Assembly (NCBI GenBank): GCA_003249035.1
Contig: QBMK01000038.1
Coordinates: 1 to 33,138 of the forward strand
Reading direction: 5' to 3'
Origin: Pseudanabaena sp.
GTDB taxonomy: Bacteria > Cyanobacteriota > Cyanobacteriia > Pseudanabaenales > Pseudanabaenaceae
DNA length: 33,138 bases
Made by a program: the position numbers and the translations under genes. Shown here in pieces: positions 7,607 to 17,241 of the stretch. Positions within the stretch are counted from its first letter, which is position 1, and each line of letters starts with the position of its first letter. The notes under the pieces were generated by a model that did no database searches, had not been told where the DNA came from, and saw only the letters and a program-made list of their open reading frames with translations.

Positions 7607-8476
7607 ATGGAATCAAATGTTTTTACATCGCTAATCTTGCCGATCGCTCTCGGAACAATGATGCTTGGCATGGGTCTATCCCTTGTGCCAGAAGACTTTC
7701 AGCGTGTTGGGAAATATCCTAAAGCAGTAGTAATCGGCTTAATAAGTCAATTGATTTTACTGCCGATCATTGGGTTTATGATCGCTAAGGTTGTCCCTAT
7801 GCAACCTGTGATCGCCACAGGTTTGATGATTATTGCCTTGTGTCCTGGGGGCGTTTCCTCAAACTTGGTCACATTTTTAGCGAAAGATGATGTTGCCCTC
7901 AGTGTGACATTGACAGCTTTAAGCAGTCTTATCACTATATTTACGATTCCCATTTTTACTAATCTGGCTAGCCAACATTTCTTTGGGAAAAGTGCGACGG
8001 TTGAGTTGCCAATTGGTACGACGATTCTGCAAATTTTTGTGATTACATTTTTACCGATCGCCATTGGTATGAGTATTCGTCAATTTGCGCCCACCTTATC
8101 TGCAAAATTAGAAAAAGTAACCAGTGGGTCTGCCGCAGCATTACTTGGTTTGATTATTTTGTTACTGATTATTAAAGAATGGAGCCGCCTGCCAAATTTT
8201 ATCTTCCAAGTAGGTGTTGGCGTTTTGCTATTAAATACCCTGTCAATGGCAGCAGGATTCTATTTGAGTAAATTTTTTAACCTTAACCCTAATCAGCAAA
8301 TTTGCATTGCCATTGAAGTCGGACTCCAAAACGGAACCCTTGCCATCGCCATTACCGCAGGGCTACTCAATAATCCTGATATGGCAATCCCCGCTGCAAT
8401 TTATAGCTTACTGATGTATATAACGGGATTTTGGGCGATCCTTTACGGGCGTAAACTGGCTGCTGCAGAAGCATAA
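7607..8476 (+). CDS. Bile acid:sodium symporter (BASS) family transporter
   Basis: A 289-residue polytopic membrane protein with about nine hydrophobic segments. Family marks include ALCPGGVSSNLVTFLAKDDV, which corresponds to the conserved crossover region, and AIEVGLQNGTLAIAI near residues 240-254, typical of BASS proteins. Members move organic anions such as pyruvate, pantoate or bile acids with sodium. The substrate cannot be read from the sequence. It is divergent from the DUF1350 gene and convergent with the DUF3611 gene, sharing a hairpin with the latter. The sodium-coupled bicarbonate carrier SbtA is a different family. Confidence 0.88.
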   Translation: MESNVFTSLILPIALGTMMLGMGLSLVPEDFQRVGKYPKAVVIGLISQLILLPIIGFMIAKVVPMQPVIATGLMIIALCPGGVSSNLVTFLAKDDVALSVTLTALSSLITIFTIPIFTNLASQHFFGKSATVELPIGTTILQIFVITFLPIAIGMSIRQFAPTLSAKLEKVTSGSAAALLGLIILLLIIKEWSRLPNFIFQVGVGVLLLNTLSMAAGFYLSKFFNLNPNQQICIAIEVGLQNGTLAIAITAGLLNNPDMAIPAAIYSLLMYITGFWAILYGRKLAAAEA

Positions 8477-8528
8477 ACTCCAAAAGAGTGTTACGGCGCG
8501 GCGCTCCGCACAACACTCTTTTGGGTTT
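8475..8528. terminator. Shared terminator of two convergent genes
   Basis: The palindrome (8475-8492 with 8512-8528, one mismatch) fills the whole gap between the convergent BASS and DUF3611 genes and overlaps both stop codons. Its outer arm ends read AAACTCCAAAA and TTTTGGGTTT, as in other palindromes of this window. It can serve both strands. Confidence 0.8.
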
Positions 8529-9144
8529 ATTCTCGGTTAGGCTTGTCAGTAGCGCGGTTGAGCAGCCAGAGGGAGGATACTAAGCCAACGAAATGAGCAA
8601 AAATAATATTGAAACTAGCTTGGATAACTTGAAAATCCAAAGGCTGAATTAGAGGGTTAATTCCACCTCCGCCTACTATTACCGTTTGCCCCTGCCCCGA
8701 TCTCAAGGTTAAAGCACCAATAATCGCAAAGGCACCTAGTAAAGTTACAAACATCCCAATTAGGTTAATAATCAATCCGATTTTGATTTGAAATATGGTT
8801 TGGCTTTTCGTTGGGCGATCAGGCGATCGCAGTTTTTTCGCCATTTGCGTATAACGAAAATTCCAGAAAATACTTGCGCCTAGCACTGCCACACCGACCC
8901 ATGCAAAACTCAGTCCCGGTAATGAGGCAGGGTTGCTGTCTATACCTGTTGGAACTGCTGATGTCCCACCCCTAGGAAACAAAAAAAGCTGTAATAAGAC
9001 AACCGATGAAACTACGCACAAAACAACTTGTGCCCAAAACGCGGTCCAGCCCCAGCGTCTAAAAGATAAAACAACTCGCAATACGTTGGGGGAAACATCA
9101 CTGTTATCTTCTTCGTTTTTGGCGTTTTTTAGTTCTCTGGGCAT
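8527..9144 (-). CDS. DUF3611 family membrane protein
   Basis: A 205-residue protein with four hydrophobic segments, of the type conserved in cyanobacteria and chloroplasts (DUF3611). The N-terminal cytosolic part contains VLSFRRWGWTAFWAQVVLCV, a family hallmark. A hydrophilic stretch with RYTQMAKKLRSPDRPTKSQT joins the second and third membrane segments. A glycine-rich loop (VIVGGGGINPL) precedes the last segment, which starts FNIIFAHFVGLVSSLWLLNR. Function is unknown. No enzyme motif is visible. Confidence 0.85.
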   Translation of the reverse strand: MPRELKNAKNEEDNSDVSPNVLRVVLSFRRWGWTAFWAQVVLCVVSSVVLLQLFLFPRGGTSAVPTGIDSNPASLPGLSFAWVGVAVLGASIFWNFRYTQMAKKLRSPDRPTKSQTIFQIKIGLIINLIGMFVTLLGAFAIIGALTLRSGQGQTVIVGGGGINPLIQPLDFQVIQASFNIIFAHFVGLVSSLWLLNRATDKPNRE

Positions 9145-9203
9145 TTTTTTGGTGTGGCTGCTAGTAAAACCAGTAAATACTATAGCGTTTTACGCTTTCA
9201 TAA

Positions 9204-9252
9204 AATCCAGAAAATCAAAGGCGTGCTAATCACGCCTTTGATTTTCTGGATT
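9204..9252 (-). terminator. Hairpin after the Mo-nitrogenase-like gene
   Basis: A perfect 22-bp stem (9204-9225 with 9231-9252) with a CTAAT loop. Its outer end touches the stop codon of the gene at 9251-9898, and it lies upstream of the DUF3611 gene on the same strand. Confidence 0.75.
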
Positions 9253-9898
9253 AACAATATTTTGAGACATCTTCGCCTTTGTCAGCGAGGTAACTTAGCG
9301 ATCGAAACCGCAAACCTACGAGTTGATCGTATAGGGGATTAATCTCACACATAGCGGGAATATGCATGATTTTGCGACCAAATAAAACTACATCGCGCTC
9401 AAAGGGGCATTGAGCAGGGACGACCTTACAAATTAAATTAGCAAGGCGGGAATCATGAATATCCATATGATCGAGCCATTCTTTGACAGGCTCTAACAGA
9501 TTTGGATGATGTTCCTCATGGTGAGATGAGGATTCTAGCTTTTGCCGCAAATCATTAATTGGCTTAATTTCTTGATTTAGCGCCTTGCAAAATTCTTGAA
9601 TAATGCAATCTTCAGTATCTGTATATTTGCCATCGGCAAGTGCCATCATCACTGCCATCCGTAAAAAGTTTTCGCCTACCTTGCGATCGCTACCCAATGC
9701 ATCAGCTAAGTCTTGAGCGCTAATCGGTTCAAAATTAGAGATGCTTACTTCTTCGCCCCATTCTTCGCTATGGCTGATTTGATCGAAGAGAGTACGCTCT
9801 TGCTCACTGTAATCATTGTCTGCAAGGGCAATGCTCATGAGGCCTCGAAACCAAGCTGAAATCTGTTCTTGCGTATAAGTCTGGTGATTTTTTTGCAT
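9251..9898 (-). CDS. TerB-like protein with a Mo-dependent nitrogenase C-terminal-like domain
   Basis: The 215-residue protein has two parts. Residues 1-115 look like a TerB-type helical domain, with two acidic segments that resemble each other (IALADNDYSEQERTLF and MALADGKYTDTEDCII). Residues 130-215 match the domain named Mo-dependent nitrogenase C-terminus (PF06967): PVKEWLDHMDIHDSRLANLI, VVPAQCPFERDV, IPAMCEINPLY and VGLRFRSLSYLAD, ending SKYC. Several cysteines (in VVPAQCPFER, AMCEI and the final residue) are spaced as in that family. Despite the domain name, stand-alone members occur widely in cyanobacteria without nitrogenase, and no nif gene is in this window. Function is unknown; the gene stands alone. 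Confidence 0.82.
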   Translation of the reverse strand: MQKNHQTYTQEQISAWFRGLMSIALADNDYSEQERTLFDQISHSEEWGEEVSISNFEPISAQDLADALGSDRKVGENFLRMAVMMALADGKYTDTEDCIIQEFCKALNQEIKPINDLRQKLESSSHHEEHHPNLLEPVKEWLDHMDIHDSRLANLICKVVPAQCPFERDVVLFGRKIMHIPAMCEINPLYDQLVGLRFRSLSYLADKGEDVSKYC

Positions 9899-9940
9899 AA
9901 CAAGTCAGTCTACAGGTTGAATAAATCATATAGCAATTTA

Positions 9941-10068
9941 ATTAGAGGTGATGCTTTGCACCGCCTCTAATCTCTGAGTTTTATACTCACAGAAATTTTC
10001 GATCAAGCGAACGCCAAAATTTTTAAAAAGTGTTGCAAAGCAAGACTTTTTAAAAATTTTGGCGTTCG
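9941..10068. repeat. Two palindromes upstream of the Mo-nitrogenase-like gene
   Basis: The first palindrome is ATTAGAGGTG paired with CACCGCCTCTAAT around a GCTTTGC apex (9941-9970). The second has a perfect 24-bp stem (10008-10031 with 10045-10068) and a loop containing GTTGCAAAGCAAG. Both belong to the window-wide GCAAAGC palindrome group. The second lies directly beside the left end of the IS630 element. Confidence 0.7.
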
Positions 10069-10098
10069 GGTTTGACGGTAAAGCGCTGTAATACCAAA

Positions 10099-11178
10099 TC
10101 ACAAAAGAGCGGCAACAGATAGAGCATCGAGTATAGAATCTCTACCGACAAGGGAGGCTATGACAGATTTAGACACCTCAGAGAAACGATTCTTGACCAA
10201 AAGCCTTAACTCATCCATATTTTTGGGTAAAGTAAACCGCAACCCTTGCTTTAAATGTAACCAAACTCGTTCAATCGGGTTTAATTCTGGAGAATGAGCA
10301 GACTGAAATATCAAAATGATGTTTTGCGGCAATCGTAAGCGCTTAGCCCAATGACAACCAGCTTGATCGACTTGCATGAGGAGGATGCTGTCCGCAAATT
10401 TCCCTGATACAAGGTCAAGAAATATTTGAAAACAGTCGGTGTTGAGATGACTAAATTCATAGAAAAAGCTTTCTCCCGTGGCAGGTTCGACGATACCGTA
10501 TAGCCATGTAGCTAGAAGCTGCCACTGGACTTTTGTCTTGGGCTTAACCCCACGGGCGGTGATTTTACGGCAACTGATAGTTTTCAAACCAATCCTTGTT
10601 TCATCTTGGCAAAAGAAACGAACTTTTACCGATAAGCCCAGCACTGATACGACATACCATGCAATCATCGCTAGGTTGTCAGAGAGTTTTTTATAGTCCT
10701 CGCATTGCGCTTGGTTTTGGCTGGCGCTATAGGAACGTGCTACCTTTGATCTGGCTCTCATTCGGTAATGTACCAAGTCATGCACATTTTTGTATGAAAT
10801 TTTTATATGAAATTTCGATTCCTAGTTTTTCCTGCAACCAGTGACGTATCTCTCCGTAACTATTAAATCCTTCTTCCTGTTGCAGTTGTTTGTCCAGTGC
10901 TTTTTGCGGCCACTCTGGGATTTTGGGCATTCTGCCTACTCTTGGTTTATGGCTTAGTATTCCTGTAATTCCTCCCTCTCGATATCCTCTTATCCATTCT
11001 TGCACTGTGCTACGGTTTCTCCCGATTAGTTTGGCACAGGCTTGTATTGTTGCGGCTTGCTTTTCAGTAAGTACAATACTTGCACTCGCTCTTTGTCTGT
11101 AACTGTTTTCTGCCACCCTAGCATCTCTTTCAGCTCTTCTTCACTTTTACTTATTTCTAATCTGTATACTCCTACCAT
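10099..11178 (-). pseudogene. IS630-family transposase, split over three frames
   Basis: The first frame starts at the ATG complementary to 11176-11178 (MVGVYRLEISKSEEELKEML) and runs to LYLLK. The helix-turn-helix part is in a second frame: QAATIQACAKLIGRNRSTVQ, WIRGYREGG, ending in LGIEISYKN. The catalytic part is in a third frame from 10785: FFCQDETRIGL holds the first Asp, LLMQVDQAGCHW the second, and SPELNPIERVWLHLK the final Glu of the DDE triad, as usual in this family. The step between frames two and three is caused by a 13-bp tandem duplication. The first step is shared with the remnant at 571-756, so it could be a programmed -1 shift or an inherited lesion. The protein is unlikely to be made whole. 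Confidence 0.85.
10787..10812 (-). repeat. 13-bp tandem duplication breaking the transposase frame
   Basis: TTTTTGTATGAAA (10787-10799) is followed at once by TTTTTATATGAAA (10800-10812), one mismatch in 13. Removing one copy joins the frame LGIEISYKN directly to VHDLVHYRMRAR, the expected continuity in this transposase family. Confidence 0.85.
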
Positions 11179-11274
11179 TTTTTTGCCCTCTTTCTTCTTT
11201 TTCTCATATATTATCTGTTGCCTCTCCATGGTGTTTTGGTATAAATACTTGTATTGCTAACGATACTTTTAGAG

Positions 11275-11308
11275 CCCAAAACTAGAACTATGTTAGTCTA
11301 GTTTTGGG
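11275..11308 (-). terminator. Hairpin after the M20 amidohydrolase gene
   Basis: CCCAAAACTAGA (11275-11286) pairs perfectly with TCTAGTTTTGGG (11297-11308) around a ten-base loop. It lies 30 bases past the stop of the minus-strand gene and just outside the IS630 right end. Confidence 0.6.
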
Positions 11309-11337
11309 AACTTAAGTCTAGTGTAATAAACTTAAGC

Positions 11338-12555
11338 CTAAACCAAAAATTTCTCCACACAACGCGCAAAAATCTCCACACCAGTTACCAAAGCCGTCTC
11401 ATCAAAATTGAAGCGGGGATGATGGTGGGGATAGGCTAAATCCTTATCAGGATTTGCTGAGCCAAGAAAGAAATAACATCCAGGAACAGCTTCCAAAAAG
11501 AAAGATACATCTTCACCGCCCATCGTTTGACATTCGGGAACGATACCTGCGGGAGTCTCGATCACAGTCTCCACGACGGAACGAACTAATTCAGCAATCG
11601 CGTAATCATTAATTACAGGAGGATACAATTTTGTATATTTCAACTCGTAATTGGCTCCATGAGACGCACAAACTCCAGCGATCGTTTCTTCCAAACGCAG
11701 TGCTAATTTTGCGCCAACTTCAGGATTAAAAAATCGAACCGTACCACTAATTCTTGCGGAATCGGCAATGATATTCGTAGCAGAACCTGCATGAAATTCC
11801 CCAATGCTAATTACGGCGGACTCAATTGGACTGACATTGCGCGATACGATTGTATGAATAGCATTCACAACTTGAGCCGCCACCAAAATTGAGTCAATGG
11901 TTTGATGGGGAAGCGCACCATGTCCACCACGCCCAATAATTTTGCAATGGAAAAATTCTGTTGCTGCCATTAATGCCCCTGCCCGCACGCCGACAGTGCC
12001 AAGGGGTAAGCTATTCCATAGATGTAACCCAATCACCGCATCAACTTTAGGATTTTTGAGTACTCCTGCTTCAATCATTGGTTTTGCTCCCCCTGGTCCC
12101 TCCTCAGCTGGCTGGAAAATGATTTTAACAGTACCGCTAAAATCAGCACGATTTTCCCAGAGATATTTTGCAATGCCAAGAGCGATCGACGTATGACCAT
12201 CGTGACCACAAGCGTGCATTACATTATCAATTTGCGATCGATAGCTAACAATATTTTCTTCTTGAATCGGGAGCGCATCCATATCTGCACGGATCGCTAA
12301 AACTTTGCTATTGCCTTTCTTTGTCCCAGAGATCGTAGCAACGATTCCAGTTTGGGCGATCTCAGTTTGATGTGGGATGCCCCATGCGATTAATTTTTCA
12401 GCGATCGTATTAGATGTGCGCTTTTCATTAAACCCAAGCTCAGGGAAGCGATGGAAGTCTCTACGCCATTGAACGAGGCTAGATTGAAGTGCGAGGATAT
12501 CGGGACGAATCTTAAAATTGGTATAGGTGGGAGAGGTGGTGGTGGCAAAAGACAT
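11338..12555 (-). CDS. M20 family amidohydrolase (N-acyl amino acid or IAA-conjugate hydrolase type)
   Basis: The enzyme of about 405 residues belongs to the M20D group, which cleaves N-acyl or N-carbamoyl amino acids and related amides with a two-metal centre. Visible motifs are WRRDFHRFPELGFNE near the N-terminus, AIRADMDALPI, MHACGHDGHT with the metal-binding Cys/His pair and Asp, QPAEEGPGGA with the catalytic Glu, and a late YPHHHPRFNFDE. The dimerisation lid starts at GRGGHGALPH. I place the start at ATG 12555, because the upstream part of the open frame does not resemble the family. The substrate cannot be decided; HipO, AmaA and ILR1-type enzymes share these motifs. It follows ccmP on the same strand by about 120 bases. 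Confidence 0.88.
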   Translation of the reverse strand: MSFATTTSPTYTNFKIRPDILALQSSLVQWRRDFHRFPELGFNEKRTSNTIAEKLIAWGIPHQTEIAQTGIVATISGTKKGNSKVLAIRADMDALPIQEENIVSYRSQIDNVMHACGHDGHTSIALGIAKYLWENRADFSGTVKIIFQPAEEGPGGAKPMIEAGVLKNPKVDAVIGLHLWNSLPLGTVGVRAGALMAATEFFHCKIIGRGGHGALPHQTIDSILVAAQVVNAIHTIVSRNVSPIESAVISIGEFHAGSATNIIADSARISGTVRFFNPEVGAKLALRLEETIAGVCASHGANYELKYTKLYPPVINDYAIAELVRSVVETVIETPAGIVPECQTMGGEDVSFFLEAVPGCYFFLGSANPDKDLAYPHHHPRFNFDETALVTGVEIFARCVEKFLV

Positions 12556-12676
12556 TAGCTTGTGAATTTTTGATTGCAAAAAAAAAGAGACTTCTAATCT
12601 CAATATAACAACCTAACTCAAAGAACTACAGCGAACACTCAAGTCAATTTGTCTACATTTCGATTTGTACTGAAAT

Positions 12677-13315
12677 TTATTCTTTGCGACTACCGTATAC
12701 ATCTCGACCTTTGACATTGTTAATCGTATTTAATACCGCCGTCGAAGCCGCCATAATATCTCGCTCTTCTCCACCAAGATAAAGACGCCCAAAGCTACCC
12801 ACCGCAACAATTTCCAGAATATTAATCGAGGCAGCTTTCTCAGCTTCATTAGCCGCAAGAGCCGCATAAGCTGCCGGCTCAACTTCCATGATGTATAAAG
12901 TCTGCCCAGACAACAACATTTGCCCCCGTCTAAAGCGATTAATTAGTTGCGTTTGGTGAGCGTCAACATTACGAATAATCTGACTAGATAACAACCTTGG
13001 CTTAATCCGATCTTCCTCAACAACTCCTAGCATCTCGAGAATTGCGCGACCTGCGGCTTGGGTTTCACCTTGACTCGCAGAATGAATTTCTAACAATCCA
13101 TACAAGCGCTCAACAATTTGCACACCCGGTCTGACTGACGTCGATTTCAGGGCAACGTCTGTAATTCGGTTGATTTCAATACCCGGAGAAATTTCAATCC
13201 AAAGAGAGGTGTCACCTGGTAAGGGTAAAAATCCTTGTGCGACCGTTCCTAAATAAGCAGCATGTTGTTTTTGAAGATTGTCTAGGTAGACGTAGCTGCG
13301 TAAATCGATGCCCAA
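12677..13315 (-). CDS. ccmP: Carboxysome shell protein CcmP (tandem BMC domain)
   Basis: CcmP is a tandem-domain (BMC-T) shell protein of beta-carboxysomes. Pseudotrimers stack face to face and have a large gated pore, thought to pass metabolites such as RuBP and 3-PGA. The 212-residue sequence matches my recollection of CcmP closely: [20 protein letters not shown], then [37 protein letters not shown] and [16 protein letters not shown]. Two BMC halves are seen at about residues 45-100 and 140-205. The gene begins with TTG; GGGAG ten bases upstream and the family N-terminus [12 protein letters not shown] support this. It sits apart from any ccmKLMN cluster, which is usual for ccmP. Confidence 0.9.
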   Translation of the reverse strand: MGIDLRSYVYLDNLQKQHAAYLGTVAQGFLPLPGDTSLWIEISPGIEINRITDVALKSTSVRPGVQIVERLYGLLEIHSASQGETQAAGRAILEMLGVVEEDRIKPRLLSSQIIRNVDAHQTQLINRFRRGQMLLSGQTLYIMEVEPAAYAALAANEAEKAASINILEIVAVGSFGRLYLGGEERDIMAASTAVLNTINNVKGRDVYGSRKE

Positions 13316-13403
13316 AAAATTTTTTCTCCCACGAGGCTTTTACTGGGTTTTACTAGCTGTCCGAATCAAAAAATTAGTTGGCTACCCAATATGTAATTTT
13401 ATA

Positions 13404-13461
13404 GCAATAGCAACAAAAAATAGAGAACGCTTTGTTCCTCTATTTTTTTTGTTGCTATTGC
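13404..13461 (-). terminator. Hairpin between the DUF3862-like gene and ccmP
   Basis: A long stem of GCAATAGCAAC paired with GTTGCTATTGC continues through A and T runs to a GAACGCTTTGTTC apex. It lies just past the stop of the upstream gene on the minus strand and ends it. Confidence 0.7.
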
Positions 13462-13483
13462 AGTGAATTATGAAAAATGAACG

Positions 13484-14596
13484 TTATAAACCAGCTTGAG
13501 CTTTAGCTACTACTTGACCATCTTTAAATTCAATAATTGCATTACTGCCCTGAGGGTTTTTCCAAGAATAAACTTGTCCAATACTATTGCTTGAATTGTT
13601 CTCAGCAATAACTTTCCCCGACACGCCAAAAATTTTGTTCACCTGCTCAATCGTCATACCTTTTTGAATGCGATTAAACTTTTCTAAGGTTACAGATTCT
13701 TTAGCTTGGTCATTTGGCCTCGGTGCGATCGATTCAACTGAAGTAGAAGGATTAGCTTTAGATGTAGTTTGAGTAGTAACGGCTGATGGCTCACTAGTCT
13801 GGCTTGGAGTAATTTTTGAAGTAGTTGGCGTATCCCTTATAGCCTTATTATCAACAGATGGATCTGAAGATGGAGCCAATACTGATGAAAATGTATTAGA
13901 CTCCAGTCCACTCTTTGCTGTAAGTGCCCTGACTGACGCCCCAATGCCTAAGCCTAATAAAACAATTGATAGACCTACCAATAATACCTGCCAATAATTA
14001 CTGTCAGGTGATTGCATTTTTTGCCTATTATCACCAGAAAGTACAAGCGATGAACTATTTACTAAGCTTTCTGTTGCAGGATACAAATTTAGATTAGAGG
14101 CTAAAAGATTTGGCTTAGGTTGATTATGCGTCGGGAATATTTTAGAGATCGCTTGTTGCAAAACAAAATGCTTAGAAAGTTTCGGTTCAGGTGATCGCGT
14201 TTCTGATTTTCGCTCTTCTGGCGATTTTGAATTATCCAATAATGGTTGTAAATCTGAAATTGAAACTGATCTTGGTGATGATTTTGGCATATCTAGCATA
14301 AATTTCTCCGTCCATAGCAAGCGATGCTCTTGCATTTCTTCATCTTTGCGCCAACAGTGAATCTTAAATTTAGCTATCGATTCTATATGTAAATCTTGGA
14401 GTTTACTATGGACTAATGTCAGCAGTTTTTGCTTGTCAAAGGCTGAATCTGTACGAATTTGTAGCTCTAAACTACTATCGACAATATCGACAGCAACATC
14501 AAGTTGCTTAATGTCAAGAGGCTGCAACTCATGGCAAATTATTTCGGTGATCGCCCTTGGATCTCTTTTATGGGCAAGTTCAGCAATTGAAAGCAT
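13484..14596 (-). CDS. Membrane-anchored protein with a DUF3862/SmpA-like C-terminal domain
   Basis: The 370-residue protein has three parts. Residues 1-100 form a soluble domain starting MLSIAELAHKRDPRAITEII, a module I associate with cyanobacterial proteins of unknown function. One membrane segment (about 202-224, VLLVGLSIVLLGLGIGASVR) follows, and then a Ser/Thr-rich linker (about 230-295). Residues 303-370 read KFNRIQKGMTIEQVNKIFG ... YSWKNPQGSNAIIEFKDGQV and end KAQAGL. That pattern is typical of DUF3862 and SmpA/OmlA-type two-helix, three-strand domains, which lie outside the membrane and often bind protein partners. It is followed on the same strand by ccmP after a hairpin. No function can be assigned. 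Confidence 0.6.
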   Translation of the reverse strand: MLSIAELAHKRDPRAITEIICHELQPLDIKQLDVAVDIVDSSLELQIRTDSAFDKQKLLTLVHSKLQDLHIESIAKFKIHCWRKDEEMQEHRLLWTEKFMLDMPKSSPRSVSISDLQPLLDNSKSPEERKSETRSPEPKLSKHFVLQQAISKIFPTHNQPKPNLLASNLNLYPATESLVNSSSLVLSGDNRQKMQSPDSNYWQVLLVGLSIVLLGLGIGASVRALTAKSGLESNTFSSVLAPSSDPSVDNKAIRDTPTTSKITPSQTSEPSAVTTQTTSKANPSTSVESIAPRPNDQAKESVTLEKFNRIQKGMTIEQVNKIFGVSGKVIAENNSSNSIGQVYSWKNPQGSNAIIEFKDGQVVAKAQAGL

Positions 14597-14877
14597 ACTT
14601 GACTAATCGTCCTAGGCTAATTTGTGAATAGCTTTATAGCTACACTTATCTATCTTAATTTCAATACATTACACTTGCCAACTGAGAGCTGTGATCGGCT
14701 AAATTGCGTGAATGCATCAAAAAAACATATTCGAAATATCTTTAAGAGAATCTCTAACTCTAAAGCCTGCGTGTGTTTCTCGACACATATAACTTAATAA
14801 ATTTCGGTCTTGCACATCACAAACGAGATAAATCCTGATAGGGTTAATTTGGAAACTGTAACTCAAATTTTTTGTAA

Positions 14878-16041
<1,164 letters not shown>

Positions 16042-16061
16042 TATAGCTACCGCCAAGTATC

Positions 16062-16112
16062 AAACCCAAAAGAAAGTGGCGGCGCTTTGCGCCGCCACTT
16101 TCTTTTGGGTTT
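16062..16112 (+). terminator. Terminator palindrome after sqdB
   Basis: A perfect 24-bp stem (16062-16085 with 16089-16112), loop TTT, with outer ends AAACCCAAAA and TTTTGGGTTT and the apex GGCGCTTTGCGCC. It lies 20 bases past the sqdB stop. Confidence 0.8.
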
Positions 16113-16202
16113 AGTCCCTGCGATAGAAGATTTAAGATAAAAAAAGAAGTATCTTAAATTACATAACAGAGTTATTGTCAAGTCCTTCTAACCGAACCTA
16201 CC

Positions 16203-16580
16203 ATGACAGCTTCTACAAAAAACCTGCGCGTTTTGGTGGTGGATGACCACGAACTAACCAGATGCACTTTACAGCTAGCACTTTCACTACAATCTTGTAT
16301 TGGTGCTGTAGAGGTTGCGACTAATGGCAAAGAAGCGATCGCCAAAGTGCAAAATCATAAGCCAGATGTTGTGGTGATGGATTTGCATATGCCTGTGATG
16401 GATGGATGGACAGCATCTAATGCCATAAAAACTGAATACCCCCATATTAAGATTGTCGCTTACTCCGCCGCAGATGGTGGTAAAGATCGTGCTTTGTCCA
16501 ATGGAGCTAACATTGATGCTTTTTGTGACAAAGGAGCTTGCACTCGTAGTTTGCTAGAAGCAATCAGAAGCGTTGCTTAA
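16203..16580 (+). CDS. Receiver-only response regulator
   Basis: A 125-residue CheY-like phosphoacceptor domain with no output domain. The acidic pocket Asp14 and Asp15 (VVDDHE), the phosphorylated Asp60 (VVVMDLHMP), Ser88 in the Thr/Ser switch position and Lys110 (FCDKGA) are present. The DDHELTR start and DGWTA segment resemble the receiver of NarL/FixJ-type regulators, so it may be a member that lacks its DNA-binding part. No kinase is adjacent. It likely passes phosphate or controls a partner protein; partners cannot be named. Confidence 0.9.
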   Translation: MTASTKNLRVLVVDDHELTRCTLQLALSLQSCIGAVEVATNGKEAIAKVQNHKPDVVVMDLHMPVMDGWTASNAIKTEYPHIKIVAYSAADGGKDRALSNGANIDAFCDKGACTRSLLEAIRSVA

Positions 16581-16587
16581 ATTCAAT

Positions 16588-16622
16588 AAAAAAAAGGCGG
16601 CGTTTTACGCCGCCTTTTTTTT
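16588..16622. terminator. Bidirectional terminator between response regulator and rhomboid genes
   Basis: A15-bp perfect stem (16588-16602 with 16608-16622), GC core GGCGGCG, loop TTTTA, with eight A on one side and eight T on the other. It serves the convergent genes on both sides. Confidence 0.93.
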
Positions 16623-17241
16623 ATTGGGCAGTTTTGCTTGGGGACAATAATTTTGCCGCAATGATGCCACCAAGAAAACCAAATAAATGTCCTTCCCATG
16701 AAATATAGGATCTAGTTGGTAATACTCCCCAAATCATTCCTCCATAACCGATCGCGACTATGATCGAAATAGCGATCGCCGCAAAGCTCTTTTCAAAATA
16801 TCCACGAAATAGTAGATAGCCAAAATAGCCAAAAATCACACCGCTAACTCCAATATGCACAGAACATGGTCTACCAAACAACCAGGTTCCTAAACCACCA
16901 ACCACAGCTGATATTACAGACACAAAATAAAAATCTTTAATGTTGCGTAACATTACGAGCCATCCCAACACAATAAATGGGACGGTATTTGCCAAAACAT
17001 GATAGAAACTACCATGCAAAAATGGAGCAAACAAAATGCCTCGTAGACCAACAAAGCTCCGTGGCTCAATTCCCAGGGCATTAAGTCCACGACGCAAGCC
17101 GCAGCCAGTTGAAATAACTAATACATTTTCAAGCAGTGCTTCATTGAAAATGAAGATAATCCAAAAAGTTGCTACCAACGCAGCCAAGATTTTAACTTGA
17201 GTTTTTAGCTCTCCACTAACGGCTTTTAGATTTTGCTTCAC
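16621..17241 (-). CDS. Rhomboid family intramembrane serine protease
   Basis: Rhomboids cleave membrane proteins inside the bilayer with a Ser-His dyad. The 206-residue protein has about six membrane segments. Ser133 lies in the GVSG motif (HIGVSGVIFGYFGYLL), His185 in WEGHLFGFLGG, and the HGSFYHVLANTVPF segment (residues 76-88) carries the conserved His81 and Asn85 of the oxyanion region. No extra domain is present. The gene is convergent with the response regulator. Substrates are unknown. Confidence 0.92.
   Translation of the reverse strand: MKQNLKAVSGELKTQVKILAALVATFWIIFIFNEALLENVLVISTGCGLRRGLNALGIEPRSFVGLRGILFAPFLHGSFYHVLANTVPFIVLGWLVMLRNIKDFYFVSVISAVVGGLGTWLFGRPCSVHIGVSGVIFGYFGYLLFRGYFEKSFAAIAISIIVAIGYGGMIWGVLPTRSYISWEGHLFGFLGGIIAAKLLSPSKTAQ

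Larger units (their letters stand above)
10092..11241 (-). mobile_element. IS630-family insertion element, inactivated
   Basis: The element is bounded by TA dinucleotides and matching ends. The left reads TACCAAATCAC (10092-10102) and the right GTGTTTTGGTA (11231-11241), an imperfect inverted repeat; TA target duplication is the rule for IS630/Tc1. It carries one transposase gene on the minus strand in three reading frames. Another copy, cut short, lies at 571-756 with the same right end. It inserted between the Mo-nitrogenase-like gene and the M20 gene, next to a long palindrome. Confidence 0.85.

Noticed and set aside
9251-9898. Evidence for nitrogen fixation
   Set aside because: Only a domain with a historical nitrogenase name is present; no nif genes are seen, and such stand-alone proteins occur in non-fixing cyanobacteria.
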